The notes beneath the pieces were generated by a model, which had not been told where the DNA came from, did not search any database, and saw only the letters and a program-made list of their open reading frames with translations. From Moringa oleifera (Eukaryota > Streptophyta > Magnoliopsida > Brassicales > Moringaceae), in contig JAJFZO010000581.1 of NCBI GenBank assembly GCA_021397835.1, forward strand, positions 806,001 to 870,000: 64,000 nt of DNA. The letters are read 5' to 3'. Positions 21,855 to 36,400 of the stretch are shown piece by piece (the first letter of the stretch is position 1; every line of letters starts with the position of its first letter). Made by a program: the position numbers and the translations under genes.

Positions 21855-24800
21855 CTAACGATAATACATTAGCGGCTGACCAGAAGAGCTGTTAGTGTAT
21901 CCATCATACATAGCTTGTGAACCACCAGAGTTCAGACCAATGGAAGCAGCAGAAAGACCATGTTGTCCAGTCATCTGTACAAGAGCTTGACCTGAAAGGC
22001 TAGATGCAGTAGCTTGGCTTAACGCAATCTGTCGTTGATAAGCCAACAACTCAGCTGGGGAATAGCCTTGGTTCAACCCCGCTGATGCAAGCATTGGATA
22101 TGCTTGAGCTGGAGGAGGTAAAGGATTGGAAGCCGTTCCTGGAGGAGTTGGCTTGCTACCCCACGAGCACTACAGGAATGCATACAAAAGTCTATAGATC
22201 TCACAACAAATGTGAAAATACATTATCATAAATCATGAACCAGTCAACTATTCGTTATATATAAGGCCTTTCTGCTATCTCAGGTTGACATTATGGGGCA
22301 TGAACATGATCCCATGTTAAAAGTGATCACGCATACAGCATCCAGCAAAATCATATTCCATTATTTCTCTGGATACATCACTCACTAAGAGAACAAATTT
22401 GTTAATGATGAGTATGTTCATTTTTCTGAATGATTCAGTTTCTAAACTGAGGAGTGTAGGTAAACCAGTTCATTTTGGAAATTCTTGAAAGGTAAAACAT
22501 AAAATCTCAATCGTCCAAAGTCATCAGTATTATCATGAGAAAATACAGAGAAACTGGACAAATAAATAGGTTGTACTACTAATTCATTTGATTATACTAT
22601 TCCATCAATCATATTCTTCTCTCCAACTGCCTTTCTTACAACAATTTAAGAACTCAGACAATGACAGTCATGAAGGCATGCAAGTGAAATAATTATTAAG
22701 GATTCGAAACCCCAATAGTATAGTAGCAAAAGAAGTAATCAAAAAATAACTACACCTAGTATCTGTTTTACCTTCATAGGCTTGCCATGAAGTATCTTTC
22801 CATTGGCCATCTGAATGGCTGAGGCTGCTTCTTCGTGAGTGCTGTATCTAACAAACCCAAAACCTTTGTCCCGCTGGACTCGCACCTCTTCAATCACACC
22901 AGCCCCAAGAGCATGGAACTGACAGTGGAGCTCAGGTTCCGTAACCTAATCACACACATCAATTATAAAGGAAAAAGTACAGATTGAATATTTTAATAGT
23001 ACTACATGAAAAGATGTTAAAATTAAAAGAATACAGGAAAAATAATTTAATATTTTGAACAAGAAATATACTCATAGCAAAAGTAGGTCAAAGATGAAGG
23101 TAGAATGTAAGGAGAAACCACAAGAAAAGTCGATCAAGTAGTGTTCAAAATACAATAAACAAGAATGAAAAAACTAAAGTCCTCCTGCTAAAGAAAACTG
23201 ATTAGAATTACAAGGAGAATTCCCAGCAGAACTCTTACCTACCTCATTTTTTGCACATCAACCTGTTTCTAACTTAAGAGGCTCCAAAAAAAGAAACATT
23301 CTACATATTTCTGATTCTGAAAGACATTTCTCATTGGAAAATTTGCCTCTGACATACTCACAGTATAATATGGGACCGGGTCCACTTGGGGGGGAATTCG
23401 CATTTATTAGGAAATGGAGCATGCAAAGAACAAAAGACCATCTTTAGGTAAAAATTAAGGCAAACATGGGCAATGCAGTAATAAAATCATCTAAAAGCTT
23501 TCCTATACTCCATTCTTCAGTTACCACATGGGAGAGATTGCCAACATAAACTGTAGTGTATGCCACATTGTTCTCAGGGGTTTCTTCATTGGTAGTCTCC
23601 TGACCTGCTTCTGCAAAACAAAAGAGAGAATGGGACAATCTGTTAATTTCGTCACAGCTGTCACTTGATTTGCATGTCAACTTAGCACAAGTATGGCAAA
23701 CAAATGGTTAAAGAATTTTATCATTGATCATGATTAAGGATGTTCTATCTTTGACCATTAATGTTTAACACAAAAAGTTCATCAAATCACAAGAATCATG
23801 AAAGTTTCTGAGCATTAATCTGCAATCAGAGATCATAAATAGATTTTAACAATAGTTATCCATTGAGCGGATGCTATGTTGAAAACATCTCATGACCAAC
23901 CAACATTTCCAATTTTTGAAAATATTTGTTAAGCAAATCAACCTTCAAATAGCTGATCTGAAACATTAATCTTCATTTTTTAGTCATTCTTAACCTTTAA
24001 TGACTCATATTATAAAATACCTTCAGGCCTGCATGCTTGCACCATATGTAACAGAAGAAAAACAGAGAGAAGAAAGACTCATTTTTTCTTCTTAACCAAA
24101 CATGAATTACGTCAGCCTTTAAATAGCAAACAGTGGAAGGCCTAGACCCTAAAATAGAAAAAAAAGAAAATATCCTAAACAGCAACAGAAAGGAAAAAAA
24201 AAATTCTAATTTTCTGATCATATGGGATCAGATCTCCTTTCCTACACAATTTCCCAATACTATGGGATCAGATTTCCTAACTTTCCTAAAGTAACCTTTA
24301 CATATATATGAAGAGGATATATTAACCACCAGCATCATCCAGAGAGTTAATAACATGATACTCCAACAACTAGAAGGGCACTTTTGTCAATTTTCCTAGA
24401 GCTAAGCATGATTAATCATGTGAATACCCTGGCTTTTGCCTAATTGCAGGAGTGGCCCACATTATGTTGTGTTGCATGCTGTGATTCCACACTTCAAAAT
24501 CTGTGTACCTATAGCCTGGTCCATGTCAGCAAAAATCTATGCAGTGAACCTCTGTCCCAAGTTGCACGGAACCACAATGTGGGCTCAATGAATAGTAGGA
24601 ATTTTATGCTACCTGAGGATCCATTAGTAAGTACAACTGCATTTTGGTTGTCACAAGTCTGTTTGTCATCATTTGATCCAGCACCTTTAGTTGCCCAGTT
24701 GCATCTTATTTGCCTATTCCCAAGCCATTTACCTACAATTTTGAATGGAATTAGACAATAGTTCAGGAACCATTCAACTTGGCAAACAGTTGAATGTCTA

Positions 24801-27800
24801 ACCAGTCAAGTCATTGATGGCACTCTGTGCATCCTGCAAAACAATATTATAAGGCATTCAATTACGTTTCACAGACCTCTAAGAATTCTCTCCAATCCCC
24901 ACCTACATTATACTGATGGTGATATCCAAAATCAAACAGGCTTAAACATCCAATTCAAATCAACTGCTCCTTAATAAATAATCAAAAATCAAAAATGGAT
25001 AAGGAACTTTCCTCAAAAATGGATCTCCCTCATTAACCAAGCCTTCCAGTGGGATATTATGTCTTGCTCTCACTAAACTAAATTAAATTACATGTGTTCA
25101 GAGCTGACTGTATAACTTTAGTACCCAAGAAAATGATGATACAAGAACCTACTTAAAAAATTTATAAATTGGATATTTGTAACACAATGGGCACCAACAG
25201 GAGATGTAATTTAGTAATATGATTAATGGAAAGGTTCTGCAAACAGTTACTCTCTTTTTGAATTTTAACATGTCTTAAACCAACTATCCTACGTCAAGTG
25301 AATTCATTTGTTCCTAGAATACCTTGCAAAAGCTATCTAACAGATATATAATGCTCAAATAAATAAAATCACAACCTTAAATCTGTCTGATAGAAGTAGG
25401 AGAAAGACACAGAGACAGTGAGAGAATGAAATTTCCTTTACCTACTAGTTCATATTTTTATCTTTTAACAATTAACACAGCACCTCTCTCTGAATCTCTA
25501 ACTCAAAGCAAACATCACATGGATATAACCACATTGATATACGTAGAAAGTTCATTAGATAACCACTAAATAATTTCCATTTTGAGCAGTACCTGCTGAT
25601 TACGAAAGGAAACAAACCCATATCCTTTTGAGCGGCCAGTTTGGTGATCCCACATTACCCTCGCTTCTCTGTGAAGGATTTAAACTAAAAAAGACTTAAG
25701 TACCAAAGGCCAAACATCTAAAACACACACTTGAAACCAAGAAAGAACGAAAAATCGTTGAACCATGATTAAGCAAGTCTACACTACATGAAAATTGACT
25801 GCACAATCACAATGATATCTAGCATATGCTGCATGTTGCCCAATAACATACACAATGAAGACATAAGATCAGAAGCAACACCATATGTAATAAGAAAACT
25901 TACGAACAAGTAGGATAGACGGAGAAGCACGCGTATAGAGTTGCATCAGTGACCTCTGGACTCAAATCACCAACAAAAATGTTAAAGTGCCCTGTTAAAT
26001 TGCAGCGAAGAACAATCAACCAGTAGAAATGCCTAAAATTCACCCCACAAACAACAATATACAGCAACAGAAGAGCAGTTAACGCTAATAGTAACCTGAT
26101 GTATCCTCTCTTTGGCTATTGGCATACGCCCAATTCACCTTAATTGGTTGACCATATCTGCAAAAAACATTCAGCAACTGTTTATTAACAAGAAGAAAAA
26201 AATGACACCCCCCAACGAAAAAAAGAAAAAAGAAATTGCTAATCACCAATCTTAATTGCCTGATGCAGTCCACAGGCAGTGAACAATATTGAAAGAAAAA
26301 GGTACCCTTTTTACTTTAATTCAATGTGGCCTTTGCGCACCAACTAGGGAAGAGGTGGAAATCATTACTAAATTGGCAAGACATGCATTCTAAAGGAAAT
26401 TTTATAAATGATGCAATGGACTTGACAAGAATTTTCATTTTCTTTCACAAGAAGATTACAACTTGGTGACTATATCAATACAATATACTATGGAATACAT
26501 CTAATTAGCAAGCTTGATGCAGTCATGCAAGAATGCTTACAGTTGCCGACCATGAAGAGTCATTATAGCAAGGGCTGCAGAAGCACGATCATGGTAGTCC
26601 ACAAAACCGTAAGACGACTGCATAACAATGGAAAAGTTAAACCATCAGAGAAGTACACCAGGAGAAAGATTTTTAGTAAAAATAGTGTGAACAATTGCAG
26701 CACAAAAGTCTCAACTGAATATGCCCAACGAATATAATGATCAGCTAGCAGTAAACAGAAAGTTACTTTTCTAATTTAAGAAGACAGGGGAGGCACTTGT
26801 CAGCTTCCCAATCAAGAATCTATAAGTGACACATGCAACAAAATATAACATCATAACATTTGATAATCATCGAAGTTACTTAAGGATTTGACAGACAGCA
26901 CGCTCCTTAGGGACTTGCATAACAAATCTTAATTAAAATCTAGAGCTGAGAACTGAATCAAACCTTATCCTTTTTTATGAGCTTGCAACCGGTAAGGGGA
27001 CCAGCACTCTGAAAAACTTCGACAAGAAGTTTCTCCGTGACATTCACATGAATATTTCCTACATAACTGATAACCAAGCCATCATTAGACTGCATAAAGA
27101 TGCAATTGCTAAATAATACATTGTCCAAGCTTATAGAAGTGCTCTAAAATTTTTAAAATAAATGATAGTATTATAAGTATTTTGGGAAAATCCCTACAAA
27201 CCTATTCAAAATGTACTCTCTCAAGCAGAAACATGAAAGTAAATCCAAAGTACCCAAAGTAAAAATAAAATAAAATAAAGTATGAACTGTAACAGAGCAC
27301 CCACACATTGCAGCATGTAGATGAATCAAAGCCTGGAGGCAGATTTCCACTTGGAATAGGCTCCATCTGGAGATTATAATAAATCAAACAACAGAAAGGA
27401 TCAGATATATAAATCCTAGAAAAGAAAACAACTCAAAAAAAAAAAAAAAAAAAAAAGAAGAGAAAAAGCTAAAAGACCTGACACTATTCACCATAATAAG
27501 CCCAACAAGAGAATCTAGGACACAGAAATTTTACTTTGACACTAAAAACAGAAAAAGCATGAACCAGTCCATTTGCACAAATGCAAGCTCTTCACAACAG
27601 CAAAAGGGGCTACACTAAGATTTACCAGTCCTTGTACAGACGCATTCATGAAACAAAACATTCTTATGCCAGAAAGTTAAAGTGATGCCGAATCCTATTC
27701 AAATAGCCAACAAGAATACATACATGCATATGTTTGTGTGTTTACATACATATGTATGCATGTAAGTACATGTATATACATTCCTAATGAATATGCACAA

Positions 27801-28739
27801 TCCAAATTAAAGAAAATAAAAGAAGAGGTATACTAGCAGAAATAGTTATCTTAAAAGCAGAACAGAATAATAGTTGAAATAGAAATAAATATCCACAAAA
27901 CCCAAACTCATTTTTTTTAAATGAAACGATGCAAGATCCTCATAGTTGTGGGCAAATAAAAACATTAACAAAAATCATCAAACTCCAGTCAGTGTAAAAA
28001 TAAAACCTCCGATGACAATCCTTCATTGGTTTTTCAACTGATTGCTTTAGTTGTTGAATTGGTCTAGAAAGAACGCAAAAAGAGAAATTAAGGGGAAAAA
28101 AAAATTAAATGTGATACTCAGATGCTCCTACACCAAGCCACACTCAGCCCATGCAGTGTCCATTTCCAAACAAATTAAGTTATGTTTGTCAAGTTCAACA
28201 GAAAATGCAAGTGTATCATCCCAAGTTTCAGAATAAAGAATCAAAAAAATTGAAGTGCACTAAATCCAAGAACAGACCATAAAGGTCCCAAACAATATAA
28301 ACACACACATACACATATATAAATATATAGAGAACCCATTGGAGGTTTTACAGGGATGAAATGAACATCAATCCAACAAAACGAATTCAAACTCAAGGTG
28401 TCGTGACAAGTGGAGAATTATGACATCTCTCAGGAGTCAAAAGATAGAGACCAGTACACATGTTTGTGCTTGTTCAGATTGATAAAATAACTGCCACACA
28501 TCCATACATATAATCGTGTACTCTTAGCAAGGAACAGACAAACACGCAGATATGTATGTGTGTGTGTGTGTGTGTGTGTGTTATATACACATATATTACA
28601 TACAGAGAGAGCGAGAAGACAGAAAGGACGAAACCTGAGACATGGCAGCGGCAAGAACGCCAGGGTGGTACATGTGGTGCTGTTGAAGCAATGCTTGTTG
28701 CATTAGCGCTTGCTGTTGTTGCTTCAACCTCTGTTGCAT
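21855..28739 (-). CDS. UBP1: UBP1-type oligouridylate-binding protein, three RRMs (TIA-1-like)
   Basis: Twelve exons on minus: 28739-28635, 27366-27305, 27066-26964, 26617-26541, 26157-26096, 25991-25904, 25668-25593, 24833-24803, 24732-24613, 23610-23525, 22945-22772, 22169-21855; 432 residues. A glutamine-rich N-terminus precedes [13 protein letters not shown], the hallmark of plant UBP1. Three RRMs follow, with RNP2/RNP1 pairs VYVGNI/SYGFVDY, IFVGDL/GYGFVSF and VYVGNL/GFGFVRY. The C-terminus is Q/S/G-rich and ends QPLMYYR. UBP1 proteins bind U-rich pre-mRNA in the nucleus, promote splicing of weak introns and stabilise mRNA, and gather in stress granules. An alternative donor/acceptor pair at exons 2-3 would add nine residues in frame. 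Intron 1 (27367-28634) carries a CA repeat on the transcript strand. Paralogue (A, B or C) cannot be fixed. Confidence 0.93.
27437..27457. repeat. poly(A) tract in UBP1 intron 1
   Basis: A run of about 20 adenines on plus reads as poly(U) in the transcript, about 70-90 nt upstream of the exon 2 acceptor. UBP1 proteins bind oligo(U), so self-binding is conceivable; that is inference. Confidence 0.7.
28557..28581. repeat. TG/CA dinucleotide microsatellite in UBP1 intron 1
   Basis: About twelve uninterrupted TG units on plus; the transcript carries CA repeats starting about 53 nt downstream of the exon 1 donor. A looser TACATA/TATG-rich stretch lies at 27720-27782 in the same intron. Confidence 0.9.
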
Positions 28740-30488
28740 ATCCCAAACCTTCTTCTACTTCCTGTTTCGATAGGTCAGACACAATCGCAATTCTATTTAT
28801 CAAATTCGCTCCGTTAGTATCCAAAGAAAGAGAAGGATAAATCAGGTCTGGCGTTCATAAAGGTAATCGATGTCGCTACGGTGCTAGTAGACGCTACACT
28901 TTCTAGATATAATCCTCAAAACTCCGGTTCACGGAAGAAGTATACGAACAGATATTTGGACCGCAATTGACAATCCAAGATGACTCACAAGCATAGAGGA
29001 GCTGGGCTGACCTCCGAGACTATGATGAAAAGAAAAACTTCCCTGCTGATTATTCTGATCGCTCTGAGTCGAGTTTCTCCATCTCAGGACCTTTCTCCTT
29101 CCTGTTTTAACTGGCGTGGAAAGGTTTGCATACGACGTAGTTTGCATCTCTGTTTCAATTACGGAAACGCTGCCGTAGCTGGAGGATGTGGTCGGACACG
29201 GACTGGGCCAGAAGATATAGTAACATGGCAAACTTCGGCTTGCACATTTATATTCGGAAAATGCAGCCGCCTCCAGCTGGTAGTTTTCTTGCAGGTTCGA
29301 TTTTTCTGTGTCATTCAAAAATGCTTAAAAAAGGCTTAAGGTCCAATGACTGTTTTTACAGTTTAATTTTTTCAGGTCATTATAAATAGTTAGAAAAGCT
29401 GAAGGCCTTTATTACGATCTACAAACCAGCCCACAAGTTTACAAACTGAGGCTAGTGGCTTAGAAATTAATGATGAACTTCAAAGTATTGAGTATTTCCG
29501 ATAGGTAGGATAGTTGCCTAACGATTTAAAGTATTAGTTGCTTGATACTGAGTCTTGATTCACCTCTTAGCTTACAAGTACTTTCAAGACAGCTGCCCCA
29601 GAAGGAGCACAATGACTGGAATCACACGACCAGTAAAATCCTCCTTAAAATCCTCCTTAAGCCTGAAAGAAAGCAGTTCCTTCAAGGTTCCCTTTAACCA
29701 ATATATCTCATCCTGTTTCCTGCCTTCACTACTAATAACTATGGCATCATGTTTCCCCCTTGTAGACATTCATTGCTTACAACTCATCTGTTTAAGGTTC
29801 ATGACACAATAATAATAAATGCAGAATTTATACAACTTAGGGACAATTTCAGAACCAGATAAGTGGAGTTATCCATAATGCTTGATAAAGTTCCAAATCA
29901 GTACCAGGACCAACATGTCAAAATGGAGGTCCAGCTTTAATGCAACAATACAACTCATTTACTTAATTTCTTGTATAATTATCGTAATACTAGAAGCTCA
30001 ACTGTTTTGGAAGTACATTCATCCAACTAATTACATACCCAGAAAATTTGGATTTTGTGTATGTGCATTCGACAAGAGAACAAAAAAACAGTGGTAGCAA
30101 GACAGAGGAATATGTTATTAGACTGCTTAATACGATAGTTAATTGAAAAGACAAATCAAGTCACACCTAACATTTCATAAGGCTCCCTACTGAGTCAACA
30201 ATGAAAGGGGCCAAAGTTACCCCTTGACAGAAAAGTCAATATATCATACACAAAGCAGTGGAGTGAAGTCATAGAAGCATGCTACTATAGGAAGAGCAAT
30301 TAAAGAAATAACTTACTTTACAGGCCACTGTACAAGAAGAGATTCCATGAGCCTATTAGGAACCCTGAAATACCAGAGGTCTTCAAGAATTACAAAACCA
30401 ACAATTTCACTGTCCCAAAGCCTTTGAGTTGCTGCTGCCCTGTTACTTTTACTAACATGCAATGAGAAGCTTGACAAAGAAAACCTAA
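28740..30488. other. UBP1 leader/promoter and CBP60 3' region
   Basis: 28740 to about 29320 is likely the UBP1 5' UTR and proximal promoter; 29350-30488 is AT-rich promoter DNA and the 3' UTR of the CBP60 gene, which also runs on minus. Open frames on either strand have no recognisable domain. Confidence 0.5.
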
Positions 30489-33400
30489 TTATTCTTCATC
30501 TTCTAACTCTACAATCTGTGCCCGCCTCTCAGCTGCTTTCTTCCTGATAAAGAATCCCCACCTCATAGCAGCCTTGATCTTTAGCCATCCTACAACAGCT
30601 TTACCAGATCGTGTGCGGTCCTCATCAAAGTTTGGCATGGGCGACGGAGCAAAGGGTGGAAACCCATACCCATCTTCCGGCACACTTAAAGCAGCATGTC
30701 CTCCCATGCTGAAGAGTCGGAGCAGGTGCTGCATATCTTCATTCTCAAGCATCTCATGACTTTGAATGCGAATCTCTTCCTCTGTATACAAGTCATCAAC
30801 TCCCTTGTCCCGGTTGTGAGACCAATCTTCAAAAGGATTAAGATTAGTGGGCTGCATGGAAGGGCCAATAGTTTGGAAACCTGAGTATGATTGTGGAGGA
30901 CCAAGAGCTAGCCCAACAACACTGTTATCATTGCCTGTGCTTTGACTTTGCTGAGAATTGCTGATCAACTGATTATGTGGTGCAAACGAAGCATTGTTGA
31001 AGTGCGTACGAGAATTAGAGTTCACAAGCTGAGGCTGTGTTGAGTATCTTGCACCCATGTTTTCATTATATCCTGAAGCTGAGAAAAAGAGAACCAAAAA
31101 CCATTGGCTCAACACCATTTCCATTTCATTTTCAGTAAGTCCACAAAGGACTTGAGACCAGCACAGTAAAATGAATTAACAGTCCAGCTTCATAATCTTC
31201 AGAAAATTAGTAATACCACTCAAAATATACAAGAAAAAGGGCATGCTACAACTGACAAACTTAACAGCATTCTTGACTTAGATTCTGTAACAGGTGCAAT
31301 GAAAAAGTTTCTCATTTGCTAACCATAGCACTGCCTAACCTAAAAATACAAGCTTCACTCAGTAATGCTCTCTTTTCATCCATGGCATACAAATGCAAAG
31401 GTATCTTCAGCTTATATGCTGGACAGGATAAAGATAATGACTCCTAAGCTTCGGCTTCACATTTAGCTCTTCTTTAACTGATATTTACAGAGCTTCTGCT
31501 CCATCTTGTTCACTTCAGATAATAATCACTGCCCTCTTAAATCAATAGGAATAACAATAATAACCTTCTTTACTCAAATTTAGTTCATAATGTCGATCCT
31601 CCTCAAAGCAAATGGTAATTGTGACTTCAAAGGATGTTTCTTTTCTTTTTCAGGATAAGATACTTGAAAGGACCTCTTTTTATATATACAGCTTCGAAGG
31701 ATTTTTGAGATTGGATTGGTTAAATTTATTGTCTATCACATGCCAAAATCTGGATGATGTTACAACAGGAAGCTTCGCTCCCCGAATCCTAAAGCATCTT
31801 TAATTTACAACACTCAATTGAATTTTCTAACATGCTCAACCCTCTAGTGCAATTAGCCTCAACAATAACTAGCAAAAACCCAAAGCCCAAGGGCAACTAT
31901 CCTGACAGTTGCTAAGGAAGCAGCAAAGGCCCATTAGGGTTGACAGTATTAACAGTTAAATAACAGAATTATAAGATAACTAATTATTGCAATTTTTTCC
32001 TCCATTCGAAGTAGTTCTCCTAATCTAGGCCAATTTCCTTCACTCACTTTTGGTACACATAGAGTTATTGGGAGGACAAACTCAACCGGATCAACATTTG
32101 AGAGTTTGTTGTCTGAGATCTCATTGTCTCTGGCAGCTTCATGTCTCACCCAGCTGCTCCAGGAGTTGTTTTACTCTCTTACCTATTTATTCTTCAATTG
32201 AATAAGGAACTTTGCTCACCCATAGACTATAGAAAAATCTTCCTTCCATTAAATTCAACTTTCATTAATAACTGAAAGATTCAGTGTCGGGACCTATGAT
32301 TTCATTATATCCTAGTCCAGGACAAATCAGCTTTGTTATGCAAAAATTATGTCCATGAGAACCTTAATAACAAAATTTACCATATTGTCATGCAAGCAAC
32401 ACAAGACCAATGTATTTGATTGAGATAAAAAAGATGTTATTCAGCCAGAAATGCTGACCTCCAACTGGTATTTCTGAGTGCACTGAGGATGGCTCAGTAG
32501 GAACTGAAACTGGCATCTGCGGTAGCTGCAGTTGATGGTCCAATGCATTAGAATAATCCACGGGAATTTCATTTCGTGATGCACCCGACCTCTTAGTTTG
32601 CTTGAAGTTCAAAAGCGATTTGCCATCATACTCTATAACTTGATTCCAATTATCATATGCTTTCTTAACCAATGTATCAACATAAACCTGGAGAAAGCAT
32701 TTTGCCAAATGAGACAGCTCAGGTTCACTATTCTACATATTTCCTCAAACAAAGGGTGCAAATTCCATATGGAAACTTAAAAGTCAATGAGTGCTTCTAT
32801 GACTCAGAATGAGTTGAGTCTGAGCATGCAATCTTGAATGTGCCAACATGAGTGTGCATGAAACTGAGTGATTGAGTGAGCTACAGAGAGAGAGAGAGAG
32901 AGATGAAAAAACAAGATCTAATGATCCCCAGGCAGGATAAAGGATCAGTGAGACAACAAAAAAGAGGAGCAGAAAACAGCATTGTCTTGAGAGGAGAAAT
33001 TATCACTGAGACATTTGATGTTTTAAGTCATGAAAGTAACGCATGACTTCAAAATACCAGCACTTCAACAAAGCGCAAGACAGGAATGAACTTGACGGCA
33101 TAATGGATCTCTATTAGCTGTGCACAAAGCTGGTCTTCCATATAGTCCCCAACAACTGAATAAGTCAGGCAAGTGACTAAATGCTCATTTTGAAAAACGT
33201 TGGGATTTCTAATTTAACAAACAGAACAAAGTACTTAATAAAAACAACCCATAAAACGAAGTGATTCACAGCATCAGGTGTAGGTGCTATTATAAAAGAT
33301 ATGGTTGAATTATCACTGTACATGACTATAATTTACATTCCCAGATCTTCTGAAAAAATGCATGCATCTGCTTCATCCTAATAATAACATAATATTCTGA

Positions 33401-36400
33401 TGTAACAATAGCTTACGCATGCGTATTATTATTTAAATAAAATTATCAGCAGAATCCTAAAAACCGATAATGGGCCAAATTATAATACTGGAAGATCAAA
33501 CAATTATATAAAATGCAATACAGTTGATAGGCACAAAAACCTATAACAAACAGACAACAAAAGAATGATGCAGCATATCCAACCAACCTTCTGACTGTCA
33601 GAAAGAGAATCGGCAGAAAAATACTGTTCCCCAGAAATGAGACCACTCAGCTCATAGATATTGTTAAAAACAGCACCGACATTCCTTGAATCTTCAGGAT
33701 AATAAACATAAAGCTTTCCACTCAGGACGCATGTTTTTGCATGCTCTACAAGTGCATCCCACATCTTATTTGACATACCACTTCCAAGAATCTACAACCA
33801 AAGGTAGGCATATCACAGAACAAATAGAAAGTATCAATATTTTAATTCAGAAAACGTATCTGCTCTCACATTCCGTAATTTCTGAGGATCCCTGACCACA
33901 AGTCGCAGGAAGTCTTCAACCGTGAATATTCCTGCACTATTTAGCTTCTTGTGGAATGCCCCATCTTTACCGATCTTCTCCAATCTCCACACGTCATCAG
34001 TCAATGCAGGTGGATAGTGCTTCTTGTATACTGCCAAGGAAAAAAAGAATCCCAAACATAGTACTCCCAGAGGAAACAGAGCAACAAAAGCAGACACTGA
34101 AAAACGAAGAACAAAAGATAGATATTTTAAAATGAAATAAATGGAAAGCATGAACTCACATTCCCCTCGATGATCTTTGACAGTAAAAGCTTCTGTCTTT
34201 GCCTCACGTATACGCATGCCCTCACAATATCCAGAAGCAACCTTCAACCCAAGCCTGAACTTCCTGCTTCTTATCCAGCTTGAATTATCTGTAAATATGA
34301 GCTCGCCTAGAGTCCCTACCCCCTCCTTGAGAGTCACTTGCAAGTCTCCAGTCAACAGAGGTCTCTTTCCTTCACGCTCTTTCACCACATGGCTTTCAAA
34401 TTCTTCTTGTGTCCAGCCTTCATCATCTTCATTGTTAAAATCCCCCTCAAGCACAAGAACATCCAGCTTTGCAGAAGCTTCAGGTCCAGAAGTTACTACA
34501 TGTCCAGTGTTTGCATCAATTAGAACAACATGGATTGCAGCACCTTGTTCCCCCTCTACTTTTCCTCCAGTGAATAGAGGAAGAGACAGCCTAGACCTGA
34601 AGTGCAGCTGCAAGTTTCGTCCATCAGGACCTTCAATTCGCTTTGGGGAAGACCTAAAACTCAAGTGTCAGAATATTTATCCTGAACTAAACGGTCAAAC
34701 AAGTTTTCTCAAGTCAAATGAATTATTAACCAGGATTATTACAGTGAAAGAATAAAAAACATGACTGACAAAGAGGTAGCTATCTTAAAAGAATCCAGAT
34801 AATGTTTCATGCGGCATTATGTAAAGGGACAGAAGTAGGACATGCACTAACTACTAACATGTAAGAACTGTACGTGGCAACTTTCCTCATGAACATTGTT
34901 TTTTATCAAACCTTGTTACGAACATTGTTACTTCATATACCAAACTTTCCTCAGCTACAAACACTCATTGCACTAGATGTTCATTCACAATTATAAAATG
35001 AAAACTTAACCTATCTCCTCTTCCAACAATGCACAAGCTCGACAAAACACAACCCATGTAAGTAACATCAGGCATAAAAACCATAAGGGGTTAACTACAT
35101 TAATCATTAAACAATTCCGGTGTGTAGCAAAATTTTCGTCCGCAGGAGAGAGGGGGGGGGGCTCCAAAAGAAATTAGTAAACACATGACTTGCCAGATCA
35201 TCACAAGATAAGGTAAAACTCTAAGAAAATTGCTACAACTTCCATCAAAGTTATGCAGAATTACCTCCCATTAAGTCTGGCAGGACCTAATTTTGCCAAA
35301 GCACGTTCTACTTCCTCACTTACCTGTTTAAAAACAATTGTAGAAGAACAGTAAGTAAGATGAAGGTCATAAGCATAAAAATCAAAAAAATACATATATA
35401 TTAATTTTTTATAAGAAAATAGTAATAATAACAACAACAACAATGTTTGTTCATTTCATGCAAACATTATACAGAAATCAAATAAAACATCTCACTAGTA
35501 TTACTCCAAACAAGTAAAACAGAAAATTGCAGTGACATCTGCATGACAATCAACAGCTACAGCACAGTGACCAGGATGAAGGTGCACTTTGTATCTATTA
35601 AATATTAGTCATGTGAATCTAAGATATATCTGATGGATAACATCGGAACCCAATAAAACAGAGGAATTCTAACAAGGTTCTGAAGCATTTAAAAAAAGTA
35701 AGCGAAGTTATGCATTATGAAGATACAGTAACTCTGAAGCCGTTAACTTTCAGATATGTCAGACAAGTGTCCAAAACATCTCCTCTTACTTCAATCGGTA
35801 TCAACACTGACTTAGATTACAACTTAAAGGCACTCATATATAACATTTAAGCTAAAAATTCATAGGCATTTAGCTGATAAAATTTGTCTCATAGATAATA
35901 ATAGAAAAGAGAAACAGATGATTTATGTGCTAAAAACAAACAATTCTTGCATGAGCAGTATATGGCCAGCTAGAAAATTGGCAATGTCATCATCAAACAG
36001 CTTATACATAAACTAATTATTATTCAAGCCACATCACTTAGACGTAAAGATTGTTCAAATTTCAAGTATAAAGACAATTAATCTTACAACTCTCCGAAGA
36101 ACAGGCTCCAAAGATGAGCAAAGCTTCTGCAAACTGTCAACCTTGAGAGCTTCTACGATCACGCTGCAGGATTGCACATAACATTTCATAAATTAGGGCG
36201 ATTCGAGTGTTTATGTCACCAATTAGATTGAACAGATAAATTAAACAAAGACATGCTTCATCAACAATTGTCCAGAAGCATACGCAAAATCAAAACATTG
36301 AACTAGAAAAAGGATGATAAGACAAAGATTCATCAAGCCAAACCCATTTCATTTTGGCTAGAGTAAGCTGCATTGAGTTGTAAATATCGAAACCAATGAT

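Noticed and set aside
28474..28824. Alternative minus-strand frame over UBP1 exon 1 continuing through the CA repeat
   Set aside because: The CA-repeat peptide is an artefact; the Q-rich frame joins correctly to MEPIPSG.
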